Of a DNA stretch of 64,000 nucleotides, positions 38,096 through 47,496 are shown piece by piece. The stretch is from Sorangium cellulosum So ce56. Lineage in GTDB: Bacteria; Myxococcota_A; Polyangia; Polyangiales; Polyangiaceae. The translations under genes and the position numbers were made by a program. Under the pieces are notes generated by a model, which was not told the DNA's origin, ran no database searches, and was given only the letters and a program-made list of their open reading frames with translations. Where the stretch lies: NCBI RefSeq assembly GCF_000067165.1, contig NC_010162.1, forward strand, positions 4,298,501 through 4,362,500. Reading direction: 5' to 3'. Numbering within the stretch: the first letter of the stretch is position 1; each line of letters starts with the position of its first letter.

Positions 38096-40024
38096 TCAGG
38101 CCGCCCCGGCGTCCGGCGGGCGCACCCCGGCGCGCTCCGCGAGGGCCTCGGCCTCCGCGAGCGCTTCCGTCTCCGCGAGGGCCTCGGCCCCGGCGAGCGC
38201 CTCCGCGTCGCCTTGCTCCCTCAGGCGCTCGAACGCCGCGAGCGCCGCCGGCGCGACCGCCGAGAGCCAGCGCCGGCTCGCGGCGTCGAGCCGGAGCTCC
38301 TCGCGGAGCCGCTCGACCTCGCCAGCGCCAGCGGCGCCCGGGCTCGCCGCCGCGCGGCACACGTCGGCGAGCAGCTCGTCGCGCGCGTTCAGCGGCAGGT
38401 CCGCGTCCCGCTCGGTGAGGCGCGCGGCCCCGGCGATGTCGCCCTCGCGCGCGCGCAGCGCGAGCGCCACCCGCATCCTGGCCCTCTCCAGGAACGGGTA
38501 CGACGCGTACCGCTCCGCGAGCAGCGCCATCTCGGCGCGCGCGTCGGCGCGCCGGTCCATCGCCGCGAACAGGAACGCGCGCTCGGCCAGGAGCGCAGGC
38601 AGCAGGATGTCCGCCGCCATCGCGCGCGCCGCCGCGGTGCCCAGCCGCGCGAGCCCCGCCTCGCACGCCGCGAGCGCCGCCGGCAGCTCCCCTTGCCGCT
38701 CCGAGAGCTCGGCGAGCGCGAGGTGCGCCTGCGCCGCGGCCGCGGGCACCATGCTCCGCGTGAGGGCCTCGAGCTCACCCTTCCCCCGCTGCTCCTCGCC
38801 CTTCGCCACGGCGACCTGGGCGGCCATGAAGCGCTGCGAGAGCTTGCGCGCGCGCGCCATGTTCACGAGCACGGCCCCGACGAGCATCACGATGAAGATG
38901 ATCGGCAACGCCAGGACGATGGAGAGCGGTCCGAAGATCGGCTCCGCTGGCAGGCGCTCGACCTCGGGCGCCACCGGCGGCGCCCGATCGGAGCTCAAGA
39001 GCTGCCACACCCCCAGGAACAGCATCACCAGGGCCACCCACAGGAGCAGCACGCGGCGCGCCGCCTTCGTCACCGGCTGGCGGTTGCTCCCCGCGCGCCC
39101 CTCCGCCGCGGCGCGCGCGGAGGCGTCCGCGCGGTCCACCTCCGCGCGCGACAGCTCCTCGACACCGCCCGCCGCCATCGCGGGGGCGCGCATGAACGGC
39201 GCCGCGTCGGGCGAGATGCGCGCCGCCCAGTCCGCCGCCGAGAGCTCGCCTCCGGCCTCCGGCTCCCGCTTCGCGCCGGTGCGGTAGACCGAGCTCGCCT
39301 TCGCCTTCAGCATGCGCTGGTAGGCGCGGACGAGGGCGCGCTCGCGCGGGCGCGTGTGCTCGACGAGGAGGCCCCGCTCGCGGAGCAGGTGCGCCCGCAG
39401 CGCCTCCCTGTCGCCCGAGCGCTCCAGGAGCACCGCGGCCGCGAGCTCCGCGCGGGCGAGCACCTCGGGCGACGCCAGGGCGCTCGTCCGCACGAACTCG
39501 ATGTCCGCCGCGGCGCCGTCGCGATCGCTCGTCGAGGCGCGGAGCAGGGCCTTCAGCGAGCGCGCCGCGGCGATCGTCGCGTGCTCCAGGTGAAAGGAGA
39601 GCGGGTCGGTGCGGCGGGTCACCGCCGCGTCGGCGCGGGCGAGCGCGCCCGCGAGATCGCCGCGCTGCATGGCGGCGAGCGCGCGCTGGACGTCGATGAC
39701 GCGCAGGACGTAGCGCGAGCGGCACGTCGCTTCCGCGTAGTCGAGCAGCTCGGCGGCGTCCTCGCGCTGGCCGGACGCCGCGAGGTTGTACGCCTTGTTG
39801 ACGACCTGCACGGCGACGCCGATCGATCGGGCGCGTAGCCCGATCGCGATCAAGAGCGCGCCGGCCATCCCGAACGGCACCCCGGCCGCGACGCTGCCGA
39901 TCCCCGCCGCGCTCACTCCCGCGCCCACCAGCGCCATCGCCCCGCCGATCGCGATCTGCCGGTTCGCGAGGCGGCGCGCCGCGTGCGGTGTGATCCCGAA
40001 CCTTGCACGCAGCTCTCTCGCCAT
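38096..40024 (-). CDS. Large membrane protein with helical-repeat halves
   Basis: A 642-aa protein I do not recognise as a named family. Two hydrophobic segments lie near the N-terminus (about 25-70) and two more in the middle (about 325-400: VLLLWVALVMLFLGVWQL, then IVLALPIIFIVMLVGAVLV). The regions between and after are Ala/Arg/Leu-rich helices with TPR-like periodicity (ERSGDREALRAHLLRERG, AELSERQGELPAALAACEAG), so it looks like a membrane-anchored scaffold. The C-terminus has short AEALA-type repeats. It is convergent with the outer-membrane barrel gene. Starting ATG 40024 gives a basic cytoplasmic tail. Confidence 0.75.
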   Translation of the reverse strand: MARELRARFGITPHAARRLANRQIAIGGAMALVGAGVSAAGIGSVAAGVPFGMAGALLIAIGLRARSIGVAVQVVNKAYNLAASGQREDAAELLDYAEATCRSRYVLRVIDVQRALAAMQRGDLAGALARADAAVTRRTDPLSFHLEHATIAAARSLKALLRASTSDRDGAAADIEFVRTSALASPEVLARAELAAAVLLERSGDREALRAHLLRERGLLVEHTRPRERALVRAYQRMLKAKASSVYRTGAKREPEAGGELSAADWAARISPDAAPFMRAPAMAAGGVEELSRAEVDRADASARAAAEGRAGSNRQPVTKAARRVLLLWVALVMLFLGVWQLLSSDRAPPVAPEVERLPAEPIFGPLSIVLALPIIFIVMLVGAVLVNMARARKLSQRFMAAQVAVAKGEEQRGKGELEALTRSMVPAAAAQAHLALAELSERQGELPAALAACEAGLARLGTAAARAMAADILLPALLAERAFLFAAMDRRADARAEMALLAERYASYPFLERARMRVALALRAREGDIAGAARLTERDADLPLNARDELLADVCRAAASPGAAGAGEVERLREELRLDAASRRWLSAVAPAALAAFERLREQGDAEALAGAEALAETEALAEAEALAERAGVRPPDAGAA

Positions 40025-40139
40025 CCCGCGAGCGTAAGAGACCGCCGGCCGCGCGGGCCAGGGGATCTCGCGGGCGCGGCCTGGCCGACCGGAGCGGGAG
40101 CTCCGTCGCGCCCGGAGCGCGTCCGCGGCGCGCCGCGGG

Positions 40140-42089
40140 CTAGGGCAGGGGCGCCGGCGGGTCGATCGGCTCGACGCGCACCCGCTCCTCGTAGAGCGCG
40201 CCGCCCTCGCCGATGTCGGTGGTGCGCGCGGTGATCAGCGCGTTGGCGCAGCGGCCGTCCTGGAGGTGGCCTCCCTTCGGGAGGAGCGCGACGTCGCGGC
40301 GCTGGGCAGGATCGTGGCGGAGCAGCGCCGTCATGGCGCCGACGCGCGACGTGATCCGGCAGGCGCCGCCGTCGGGCACGCCGCCGGCCGCGTCCGGGTG
40401 GACCGTGACGACGGCCGGACCGTGCTGGGGTCGCGCCCACTGCGACGACTGGGACTTCTCGGTGGAGAGCGCCATGAGCAGCAGCGGGAACTCGCTCGCG
40501 TCGGGATCCACGCGCTCCTCGGGCGCCTCGGTGATGAGGTTGACCCGGCCGCTCGGGGTCGGGAACTTGCGGTCCTCGAACAGCACCTTCGGCGCCAGCG
40601 GGTTGCGCACCGGCCCGCGCTCCAGCGTCTCGAGCGTGACGCCGAGCGGCGCGAGCCTGGGCTCGGTGACCCGCCGCTTCCAGTCGCGGGCGCTGCCGTC
40701 GAGCGCGCCGCCGAGGCCCACGCGCCGCGCGAGCGCCTGCATGATCTCGAGATCGCTCTTCACCCCCGCCGGGGGCGGGACCACGGGCGTGGCGACGCCG
40801 AGGTAATGGTGGCCGTAGGCGCCGACCACGTCGTCCGCCTCGAGGAGCGTCGTCGTGGGCAGCACGAGGTGGGCGACCCGCGCCGTGTCCGTGAGGAAGG
40901 AGTCGACCACGACGACGAGCTCACGCGTCCGGAGCGCCTCCGCGACGGTGTCGGACGCGGGCAGCATGGCGACCGGGTTGCCCGCGGTCACCCAGACGGC
41001 GCGGATCGGCGGGTCGCTCATCTCGAGCACCTCGCGCCCGAGCAGGGGCTCGCAGACGGTGCGGGGCGCCGGGCGCTCGCCCTCGAACGGCGAGAGATCG
41101 AACGCGCGGCGCCGCTTGAAATAGAACGAGACGCCGCCGCCCGGGATGCCGAGGTTCCCGCTCACCGCACCCAGCGCGTCGAGGGCGCGCACGATCGCGC
41201 CGCCCGTGGTGCGCCGGCCCATGCCCCAGCCCACGAGGATCGCCGCGGGCCGCTCGGCGAGGCGGCGCGCGAGGTCCAGGGCCGCGCGCTCGGGCACGTC
41301 GGCGTCGCGGCACCACGCGGCGACCGAGCTCCGGCGCGCGAGCGCGCGGAAGGCGTCGAGGTGATCGCAGTAGTCCGCGGCGCGCGGATCGGCCCACCCC
41401 TCGTCGAAGAGCACGCGCGCGACGGCCATCGCGAGCGCGAAGTCGCCGCCGGGGCGCGGCTGGTAGAACGCCCCGCAGAGCGATGCCGTCCTGTGGTGCA
41501 CCGGATCGATGAGCACGAGCTCGGCGCCGCGCGCCTTCGCCTCGCGCAGCACCGGGAGCGTGTGAGGGCTCGAGGTGAAGACGTTCTTGCCCCAGAGGAG
41601 GATGTGCCGGGCATTGAGCAGATCGGCGAGGTCATGGCTGTCCTCCTCCCCGAAATCGGCGAGCTGCGCGGCGTCGCCCGCGCCGGAGCAGATGTCGCCG
41701 CGCTTGACCGTGACCGGCCCGAACCGCGCGAAGAACGCGTCGGCGATGCCCGTGAGCATCCCGAGCGAGCCGCCGCTCCGGTAATGGAAGATCGCGGCCG
41801 GGCCCGACTCGCGCCGGATCGTGAGGAGCCGCTCGGCCGCTGTGTCGAGCGCTTCCTCCCAGGAGACGGGCGTGAGCTCGCCGCCCTTGCGGAGCAGCGG
41901 CGTCGTCAGCCGCTCGGGCGAGTACTGGGTCTCCAGGAAGCGCGACGTGCGGTAGCAGAGGAAGCCCCGCGTGATCGGGTGGTCCGGATCGCCGCCGAGG
42001 CGCACGACGCGGCCGTCCTCCACGGTGGCCACGATGCTGCAGGCGTCGGGGCAGTCGCGGTTACAGGTCGTCTTGCGGAGCTCCTGCAT
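40140..42089 (-). CDS. Molybdopterin oxidoreductase, cytoplasmic
   Basis: The 649-aa product belongs to the DMSO-reductase/formate-dehydrogenase superfamily that uses a bis-molybdopterin guanine dinucleotide cofactor. It has an N-terminal 4Fe-4S cluster motif CNRDCPDAC plus a later Cys in GFLCYRT. The molybdopterin-binding segments are SWEEALDTAAERL, GDICSGAGDAAQ, LLWGKNVFTSSPHTLPVL and a C-terminal dinucleotide-binding region with TPSGRVNLITE. No twin-arginine signal precedes it, so it acts in the cytoplasm. No electron-transfer subunits or cofactor genes are adjacent, so the substrate cannot be told. It may donate to or accept from a soluble carrier. Confidence 0.86.
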   Translation of the reverse strand: MQELRKTTCNRDCPDACSIVATVEDGRVVRLGGDPDHPITRGFLCYRTSRFLETQYSPERLTTPLLRKGGELTPVSWEEALDTAAERLLTIRRESGPAAIFHYRSGGSLGMLTGIADAFFARFGPVTVKRGDICSGAGDAAQLADFGEEDSHDLADLLNARHILLWGKNVFTSSPHTLPVLREAKARGAELVLIDPVHHRTASLCGAFYQPRPGGDFALAMAVARVLFDEGWADPRAADYCDHLDAFRALARRSSVAAWCRDADVPERAALDLARRLAERPAAILVGWGMGRRTTGGAIVRALDALGAVSGNLGIPGGGVSFYFKRRRAFDLSPFEGERPAPRTVCEPLLGREVLEMSDPPIRAVWVTAGNPVAMLPASDTVAEALRTRELVVVVDSFLTDTARVAHLVLPTTTLLEADDVVGAYGHHYLGVATPVVPPPAGVKSDLEIMQALARRVGLGGALDGSARDWKRRVTEPRLAPLGVTLETLERGPVRNPLAPKVLFEDRKFPTPSGRVNLITEAPEERVDPDASEFPLLLMALSTEKSQSSQWARPQHGPAVVTVHPDAAGGVPDGGACRITSRVGAMTALLRHDPAQRRDVALLPKGGHLQDGRCANALITARTTDIGEGGALYEERVRVEPIDPPAPLP

Positions 42090-42200
42090 GGCGGCAGCGT
42101 AGATCGAGCCCGCGGGGCGGTACACCCGCCCCGCCCCCCGGAGGTCCGTCCGGACCTGGCCGGGCTTCCACGCCGCGCCGGGGCGGCTCCGCGCGCCGGA

Positions 42201-43148
42201 TCAATCGGCCGCGAGCCGCTCGGGCGCGTACTCCCGCGAGTCGTCGCCCGAGACCTCCTGGGCGATCGCCCGCAGCTGCTCGTAGCGCTCGCGCAGGAGC
42301 GACCACAGCCGATCGCGGATGTCCCTCGAGTCGAGCCGCTCCGGCGGGCGCGTGTTGCTGAGCAGCCACTTCGCGGTGCTGTTCAGCTGCGTCAGCTCCT
42401 CCCTCGTGATCGGGATCCGGCTCTGCACGTGGCTCCACCGGTCCAGGATGAGGTTGGTGATGGTGGCCGTCGCGCTCGCGGGATCGCCGGCGACGAGCGC
42501 GCGCCGGACGATGCCGAAGGTCTCCGGGACGATGCTGCGCGGGAAGTACACCTCGGCCGTGGCGAGCGTCGGGCGCAGCGCCCCGTACAGCAGATCGAGC
42601 TTCTCGACGATCTCGGGCGGCGGCGCGATCTCGGGCTGCATGCGCGTCACCGCGTAGTCGAGCGCCATCGCGAGCTCCGGCAAGCTGCGGATCGCGTCGA
42701 AGCGGGACTTCGGCAGCCGCCGCCGGTGGCGCGCCGGATCGCGCGTGACGGACTGCACGGCGCGCCGGACGATCGCGAGCACCCCGCTCGCGTCGCCGCG
42801 AAAGGCCTGCACGTTGGCCGCGGGCAGGTCGCTCGCCGGCATCGCGTACCGCTCGTAGCGCTCCCGATCCAGGCTCTCGTCGCCCCGGGCCCGCGGGTCG
42901 GCCTGCAGCGGCGCGGCGCCGGCCGACGAGGTCGCTGCGGCCCGCTCCGGGCCCCCCTGCCGCGGCTCTCCGGCGCCGGCAGGCGCTCCCGGAGAGGGCG
43001 CCGCCGCGTCCTGCATCGTCTCTCCCGGACCAGGCGCCGGCCCGGATGTCGTGCTCTGGGCGGTGCTCTCGGCCTCGAGCGGTGTGGACCGGAGCGCTGG
43101 ATCCCGCAGCGCCTCGAGGTCGTCTCGCGCACGCGTCATCTCGGCCAT
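42201..43148 (-). CDS. Hypothetical helical protein
   Basis: I do not recognise this 315-aa protein. Residues 15-105 are low-complexity Ala/Gly/Pro/Ser with acidic residues. From about 115 on it is a mostly helical soluble domain with well-spaced hydrophobics (GVLAIVRRAVQSVTRD, FDAIRSLPELAMALDYAVTRM, IPITREELTQLNSTAKWLLS). No signal peptide or membrane segment is seen. Codon bias is typical, so it is a real gene. The ATG at 43148 is first of two close in-frame ATGs. It lies between the molybdopterin enzyme gene and an RluA-type gene, all on the minus strand, but spacing is too wide to infer an operon. Confidence 0.75.
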   Translation of the reverse strand: MAEMTRARDDLEALRDPALRSTPLEAESTAQSTTSGPAPGPGETMQDAAAPSPGAPAGAGEPRQGGPERAAATSSAGAAPLQADPRARGDESLDRERYERYAMPASDLPAANVQAFRGDASGVLAIVRRAVQSVTRDPARHRRRLPKSRFDAIRSLPELAMALDYAVTRMQPEIAPPPEIVEKLDLLYGALRPTLATAEVYFPRSIVPETFGIVRRALVAGDPASATATITNLILDRWSHVQSRIPITREELTQLNSTAKWLLSNTRPPERLDSRDIRDRLWSLLRERYEQLRAIAQEVSGDDSREYAPERLAAD

Positions 43149-43332
43149 CGTACGTAAGTCGGCACTTCGGCACAAGATCCGCAGGCGCTCGCGCGGGGCT
43201 CCGGTCTGCAGCGTCCATGGCGCGCCGCAGGCGCCGCCTCGCCCACCGGTGTCATCGCGTCCCGCAAGCGTCACCCCGCACACACACGAGCGGAGGGGTG
43301 GCCCGCGATGGATCCTCCGCCTTCCGCGTGGA

Positions 43333-44385
43333 TCACGCGTCGAGCGCGTCCCAGAAGGTGCGCAGATCGTCCGAGAGCGGCGCCTCGATGCGCACGCGTT
43401 CGCCTGTCATCGGGTGCGTGAGCTCAAGGAGCGCGGCGTGGAGGGCGTGACGGTCGAGCTCGAGCGCGCGGCGGTCGTCGTCGGTGAGCACGCCGTCGGC
43501 GCCGCGCGCGAACATGCCCTCGTCCGGGCCGTAGAGCTTGTCGCCGACGAGCGGGAGGCCGCTCGCCGCGAGGTGGACCCGGATCTGGTGCTGCCGGCCG
43601 GTCTCGAGCGTGCAGCGGACGAGCGCGTAGCGCCGGCCGGTGAGGGGATCGGCGCGGCGGCCCAGCACCTCGCACGCGGTGGCCGACGCGAGGCCGCGGC
43701 CCGGCGGCGCGACCCGCATCTTGACCTTGTAGCGGCTCGCGTCGTCGAGCTCGAGCGGCAGCTCGACCCGGAACGTATCGCGCTCGGGCCAGCCCCAGGC
43801 GATCGCGGCGTAGCGCTTGACGACGCCGGTGCGCTCCTCGAACTGCGCCTTCACGGTCCGGTCGGCCTCGGGCGTGCGGCAGAGCAGCAGCACGCCGCTC
43901 GTCTCCCGGTCGAGCCGGTGGGCCAGGAACAGCCGCTCGCCGGGGCGCGCGGCCTCCATCATCTTGATCACGGTGCTCTTGTGGTACCGCGCCGTGGGGT
44001 GCACCGGCAGGCCCGCCGGCTTGTCGATGGCGAGCAGCGCGTCGTCCTCGTGGAGGACCGGGATCGGGGTGTCGGGCGCCTGCTCGTCCCACGGCTCGCG
44101 CCAGAGGAGGATGCACTGCTCCGGCCGGACGCGATCGCTGCCGCGCAGGCGCCGCGCCTCGGGCGAGTAGGCGCCGCGGGCGACGATCTCGGCGGCGCGC
44201 GTGCGGCTCGTCCGCTTGAGCTGGGTCTGCACGAACCGGTCGAGCCGCATGCCGGCCGACTCGGGCGGCACGCGCAGCACGGTGACGACCGACCCCTCCG
44301 GCACCTCCGCGGGGCGCACCACCGGCGTGCCGCGGCCGAATGGGCCGCTCGTGCCGGCGAGCTCTCGCGCGCTGATCCTGGTCAT
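43333..44385 (-). CDS. RluA-family pseudouridine synthase
   Basis: Converts specific uridines in rRNA or tRNA to pseudouridine. The 350-aa product has an S4-like N-terminal RNA-binding segment (SAGMRLDRFVQTQLKRTSRTRAAEIV, about 42-67). It then has the catalytic core with HRLDRETSGVLLL, where the Asp of HRLD is the nucleophile. Later motifs are the QHQIRVHLAASGLPLVGDKLYG region and the ALHAALLELTHPMTG segment typical of RluA/RluC/RluD. Which site it modifies cannot be read from sequence alone. Upstream on the same strand is a VWA lipoprotein, not coupled. Confidence 0.92.
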   Translation of the reverse strand: MTRISARELAGTSGPFGRGTPVVRPAEVPEGSVVTVLRVPPESAGMRLDRFVQTQLKRTSRTRAAEIVARGAYSPEARRLRGSDRVRPEQCILLWREPWDEQAPDTPIPVLHEDDALLAIDKPAGLPVHPTARYHKSTVIKMMEAARPGERLFLAHRLDRETSGVLLLCRTPEADRTVKAQFEERTGVVKRYAAIAWGWPERDTFRVELPLELDDASRYKVKMRVAPPGRGLASATACEVLGRRADPLTGRRYALVRCTLETGRQHQIRVHLAASGLPLVGDKLYGPDEGMFARGADGVLTDDDRRALELDRHALHAALLELTHPMTGERVRIEAPLSDDLRTFWDALDA

Positions 44386-44472
44386 GGGTCGAGCCGGCCT
44401 TCGCCTTTAGCAAAAGCGCCGGCCCGTGGCGCGGAAAAGGGGCGGCGCGCGCCCGCGCGCCGTTCGCTGGGT

Positions 44473-45672
44473 TTACTGGGGGACGAGGATCTCGCAGGGG
44501 AAGTCGAACGAGATCTCCTGCGCGTCCTTGAGCTGCTCGCAGGCGTCGCCGACGAGGGTGAGCTGGGTGGCGCTCTCCATCGTCCAGCCGTTCTGCGCGT
44601 CGTAGGGCACGGGCGTGCCGTCGAGGAGCACCTGGCCGAGCGACGCGTTGCGGAGGTCGACCTCGATCGACCCCTGGAGGTCGAACGTGCAGCTCTTGAC
44701 GCCGGCGATGGCCGCGTCGAGCTCGTCCTCCAGGGAGGACGCGTCGGTGGGATCCGGCGTGTAGTACGTGGCGGTGCCGCCGGCGTCGGCGTAAGTGCCT
44801 GCGCCGAGGAAGCAGTCCGCGTCCGTGCCGCTCCTGGGCCGCTCGACCGGCTGGCCCGCGCCGGCGTTCGCCACGTCCTGCAGGTGCTGCGCGAGCGCGC
44901 CCGACCCGAGGCCGAAGACGAACGTGCCGATGCCCTGCTCGTAGGCGTCCTGCACCGCGCCGACGACGTCGTCGCGCGCGCACTCGGCCCGCACGTCGTC
45001 GCAGCGATCGGGCTCGCCGTCGGTGACGAACAGGATGTACTTGGGGCCGGGCTCCGGGAACGCGAGGAGCTCCGGGACGACCGTCTCGTTGAACGTCATG
45101 GCGGTGGGCGTCTCGAGCTTGCCGGGCGGCACCGTGGAGGCCTCGTCGTAGGCGGCCGCGATGGCGGCGTGGTGGTTGAGGGCGATGCCGTCGGCCCCCG
45201 CGAGCAGCGGGCACTGCTGGTTGGCGGTCCCGGTGAACGTCAGGAAGCCGAACCGCACCCTGTCCTGCAGCCTGTCGACGACGCTGAGCACCGCGGTCTT
45301 GAGCGGATCCCAGAAGCCGCTGCCGTACATGCTGCCCGAGCGATCGACGACGATCATCACGGTCGGCGTCTGCGGCTCGAACGTGATGTCGAGCTGCTGG
45401 CACGCGCCGCCGCCGCCGCCGTCCGTGCCGCTCGATCCGTGCGAGCCGGCGAAGTCGAGCCCCGCGCCGCCATCGCCGAAGCCCGAGCCCGATCCGGGGC
45501 CGACGCCGCCGACGCCGTCACCCGCGCCGCCGCTGCCGCCATGGCCACCGATGCCGCCGGAGCCCTGGGACGAACCGTCTCCGTCGTTCTTGCCGCCGCA
45601 GCTCACGGCGATGCCGGTGGCGAGGACGGCGAGGACCAAGGAAAGCCTGGGAAAGTAAAGCGTACTGCTCAT
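44473..45672 (-). CDS. VWA-domain lipoprotein
   Basis: A 399-aa lipoprotein: a hydrophobic N-terminus ends with AVSC (C25). A Gly/Ser/Asp-rich linker follows to about residue 85, then a von Willebrand factor A domain. The MIDAS metal site is DRSGS (VDRSGSMYG), followed by the later MIDAS-type Thr and Asp in VTDGEP. The domain includes the insertion FTGTANQQCPLLAG and a Cys pattern (CDDVRAEC) that may form disulfides. The C-terminus has a beta region with two Cys. Such proteins usually mediate surface adhesion or complex assembly; the ligand is unknown. It is divergent from glgA. Confidence 0.85.
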   Translation of the reverse strand: MSSTLYFPRLSLVLAVLATGIAVSCGGKNDGDGSSQGSGGIGGHGGSGGAGDGVGGVGPGSGSGFGDGGAGLDFAGSHGSSGTDGGGGGACQQLDITFEPQTPTVMIVVDRSGSMYGSGFWDPLKTAVLSVVDRLQDRVRFGFLTFTGTANQQCPLLAGADGIALNHHAAIAAAYDEASTVPPGKLETPTAMTFNETVVPELLAFPEPGPKYILFVTDGEPDRCDDVRAECARDDVVGAVQDAYEQGIGTFVFGLGSGALAQHLQDVANAGAGQPVERPRSGTDADCFLGAGTYADAGGTATYYTPDPTDASSLEDELDAAIAGVKSCTFDLQGSIEVDLRNASLGQVLLDGTPVPYDAQNGWTMESATQLTLVGDACEQLKDAQEISFDFPCEILVPQ

Positions 45673-45880
45673 GGAGAAACGATACACAGCGCGGGACGGC
45701 CCGTCTCCGCCATGTAGGGGGCCCTGGAAATGGATGCGGCGCGGATGGAAAGTTGCTCCAAAACGGCGCGCGTGGCGCTGCCTCTGCGGCGACATCCGGG
45801 CGCTGGCCAGCGTTCAGCGCCGCTGTGGGTTCGGAAGCCGCGCTGTACGCGCCCCGGTTCGTGCTACACACGGCGCCCGC

Positions 45881-47335
45881 ATGGACATCCTCTTCGCTGC
45901 GTCCGAGATCGCGCCCATCATCAAGGTCGGCGGCCTGGCCGACGTCGTTTCGTCGCTCTCGAAGGCGCTCCGGCTGCTCGGGCACAAGGTGACGATCGCG
46001 CTGCCGCGCTACCAGGCGCTCGACTCGAGCGGGCTGATGATGGCGCGCCGCCTCACCCCGATGCCGCTCGAGGTCGACGCGAAGGTGTCGCCGGGCGGGC
46101 CGATCCAGGTGACGCTCTTCGACGGGCGGCTCAGCACGGGCGTGGAGCTCGTCGTCCTCGACGTACCAGGCTTCCACGATCGACCCGGCATCTACGGCGA
46201 GGAGGGGCGCGATTACGAGGACAACGCGCGCCGGTTCTCCCTGTTCTCCCGCGCCGTCGTGGAGCTCGTCCGCCAGCGCGCCCGCTCGGGCTCGCCGTTC
46301 GATATCGTCCACGCCCACGACTGGCCCACGGCCATGGTGCCGTACCTGCTCCGCCACCAGCCGTCCGCGCCTGGCCGGACCGTGCTGACCCTCCACAACG
46401 CCGCGCACCAGGGCCTCTTCCCGAAGGACGCGCTCGCGTACCTCGGCCTCGACGACGACCACTTCCGGCCCGAGCGGCTCGAGTTCTACGGCCAGCTCAA
46501 TTTCCTCAAGGGCGGCATCCTGGCCGCGGACGCGCTCACCACCGTCTCGACCACGTACGCGAGCGAGATCCTCACGCCGAAGCAAGGCGAGCGCCTCGAT
46601 GGCGTGCTCCGCACCCGGGCGAACCAGCTGTCCGGCATCGTCAACGGCATCGACTACGCCGTCTGGAACCCGATGACCGATCCGGCCATCATCGCCCGCT
46701 ACGACGCGGAGGACGTGAGCAACAAGGGCCGCTGCAAGAGCGCGCTCCTCCAGGAGCTCGGGCTCGAGATCCGGCCGGATCGCCCGCTCCTCGTGTCCAT
46801 CGGCAGGGTGGTCGCGCAGAAGGGCAGCGACCTGCTCGCGAACGCCATGCCGAAGATCCTGAAGGGCGACGTCAGCGTCGTCGTGGCCGGCGAGGGCGAC
46901 GCCGAGCTCATGGAGAAGCTCTCCGCCGCCGCGGCCAAGGCGCCCGAGCGGGCGAAGTTCCTCGGCGGGGTGAGCGAGGCCGTCGTGCACCGGCTCATGG
47001 CCGCGGCCGACCTCGTGGTCGTGCCGTCGCGCTTCGAGCCGTGCGGCCTCGTGCAGCTGTACGCGCAACGCTACGGCGCTGCCCCGGTGGCGTGCAGGAC
47101 CGGAGGCCTCGTCGACACGATCGTCGACATCGACGCCGCCCTGGAGACCGGCACGGGGTTCCTGTTCGACAAGCCGACGGCCACGTCGCTGCTCGGCGGC
47201 GTCCAGCGCGCCCTCGCGGCCCTCACGTCGCCCCGCTGGCCCGCGGTCCAGCGCCGCATCATGCGCCTCGACCTCGGCTGGGACCGCCCCGCGCGCCGCT
47301 ACGTCCAGGTCTACCGCCAGGCCCTCGCCAGCTGA
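45881..47335 (+). CDS. glgA: Glycogen synthase
   Basis: GlgA transfers glucose from ADP-glucose to growing alpha-1,4-glucan. The 484-aa product has the family's N-terminal motif with Lys 15 in KVGGLADV (the KTGGL-type ADP-glucose site), the HAHDWPTAM motif, the middle TVSTTYASEIL and GIVNGIDY. The C-terminal GT-B half has SIGRVVAQKG and the RFEPCGLVQLYA motif with the acidic catalytic Glu. The ATG at 45881 starts the conserved N-terminus; the longer upstream frame is not supported. Myxobacteria store glycogen before sporulation; no other glg genes are adjacent. Confidence 0.95.
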   Translation: MDILFAASEIAPIIKVGGLADVVSSLSKALRLLGHKVTIALPRYQALDSSGLMMARRLTPMPLEVDAKVSPGGPIQVTLFDGRLSTGVELVVLDVPGFHDRPGIYGEEGRDYEDNARRFSLFSRAVVELVRQRARSGSPFDIVHAHDWPTAMVPYLLRHQPSAPGRTVLTLHNAAHQGLFPKDALAYLGLDDDHFRPERLEFYGQLNFLKGGILAADALTTVSTTYASEILTPKQGERLDGVLRTRANQLSGIVNGIDYAVWNPMTDPAIIARYDAEDVSNKGRCKSALLQELGLEIRPDRPLLVSIGRVVAQKGSDLLANAMPKILKGDVSVVVAGEGDAELMEKLSAAAAKAPERAKFLGGVSEAVVHRLMAAADLVVVPSRFEPCGLVQLYAQRYGAAPVACRTGGLVDTIVDIDAALETGTGFLFDKPTATSLLGGVQRALAALTSPRWPAVQRRIMRLDLGWDRPARRYVQVYRQALAS

Positions 47336-47496
47336 GCGCCGTCGCCGAGCCCAGCGCGCGCTCGCGAGGCGCTGCGCGCGGAACGGAAACGGCTCGGGAC
47401 ACCGCGTGAAGGTGGGGCCCGACCGAGATCAGGCGGCCTCCGCGCGACAACGTGTCGCATTGGCGCGGGGCAGGAGCCTCGCCTATAGGAGCGGCC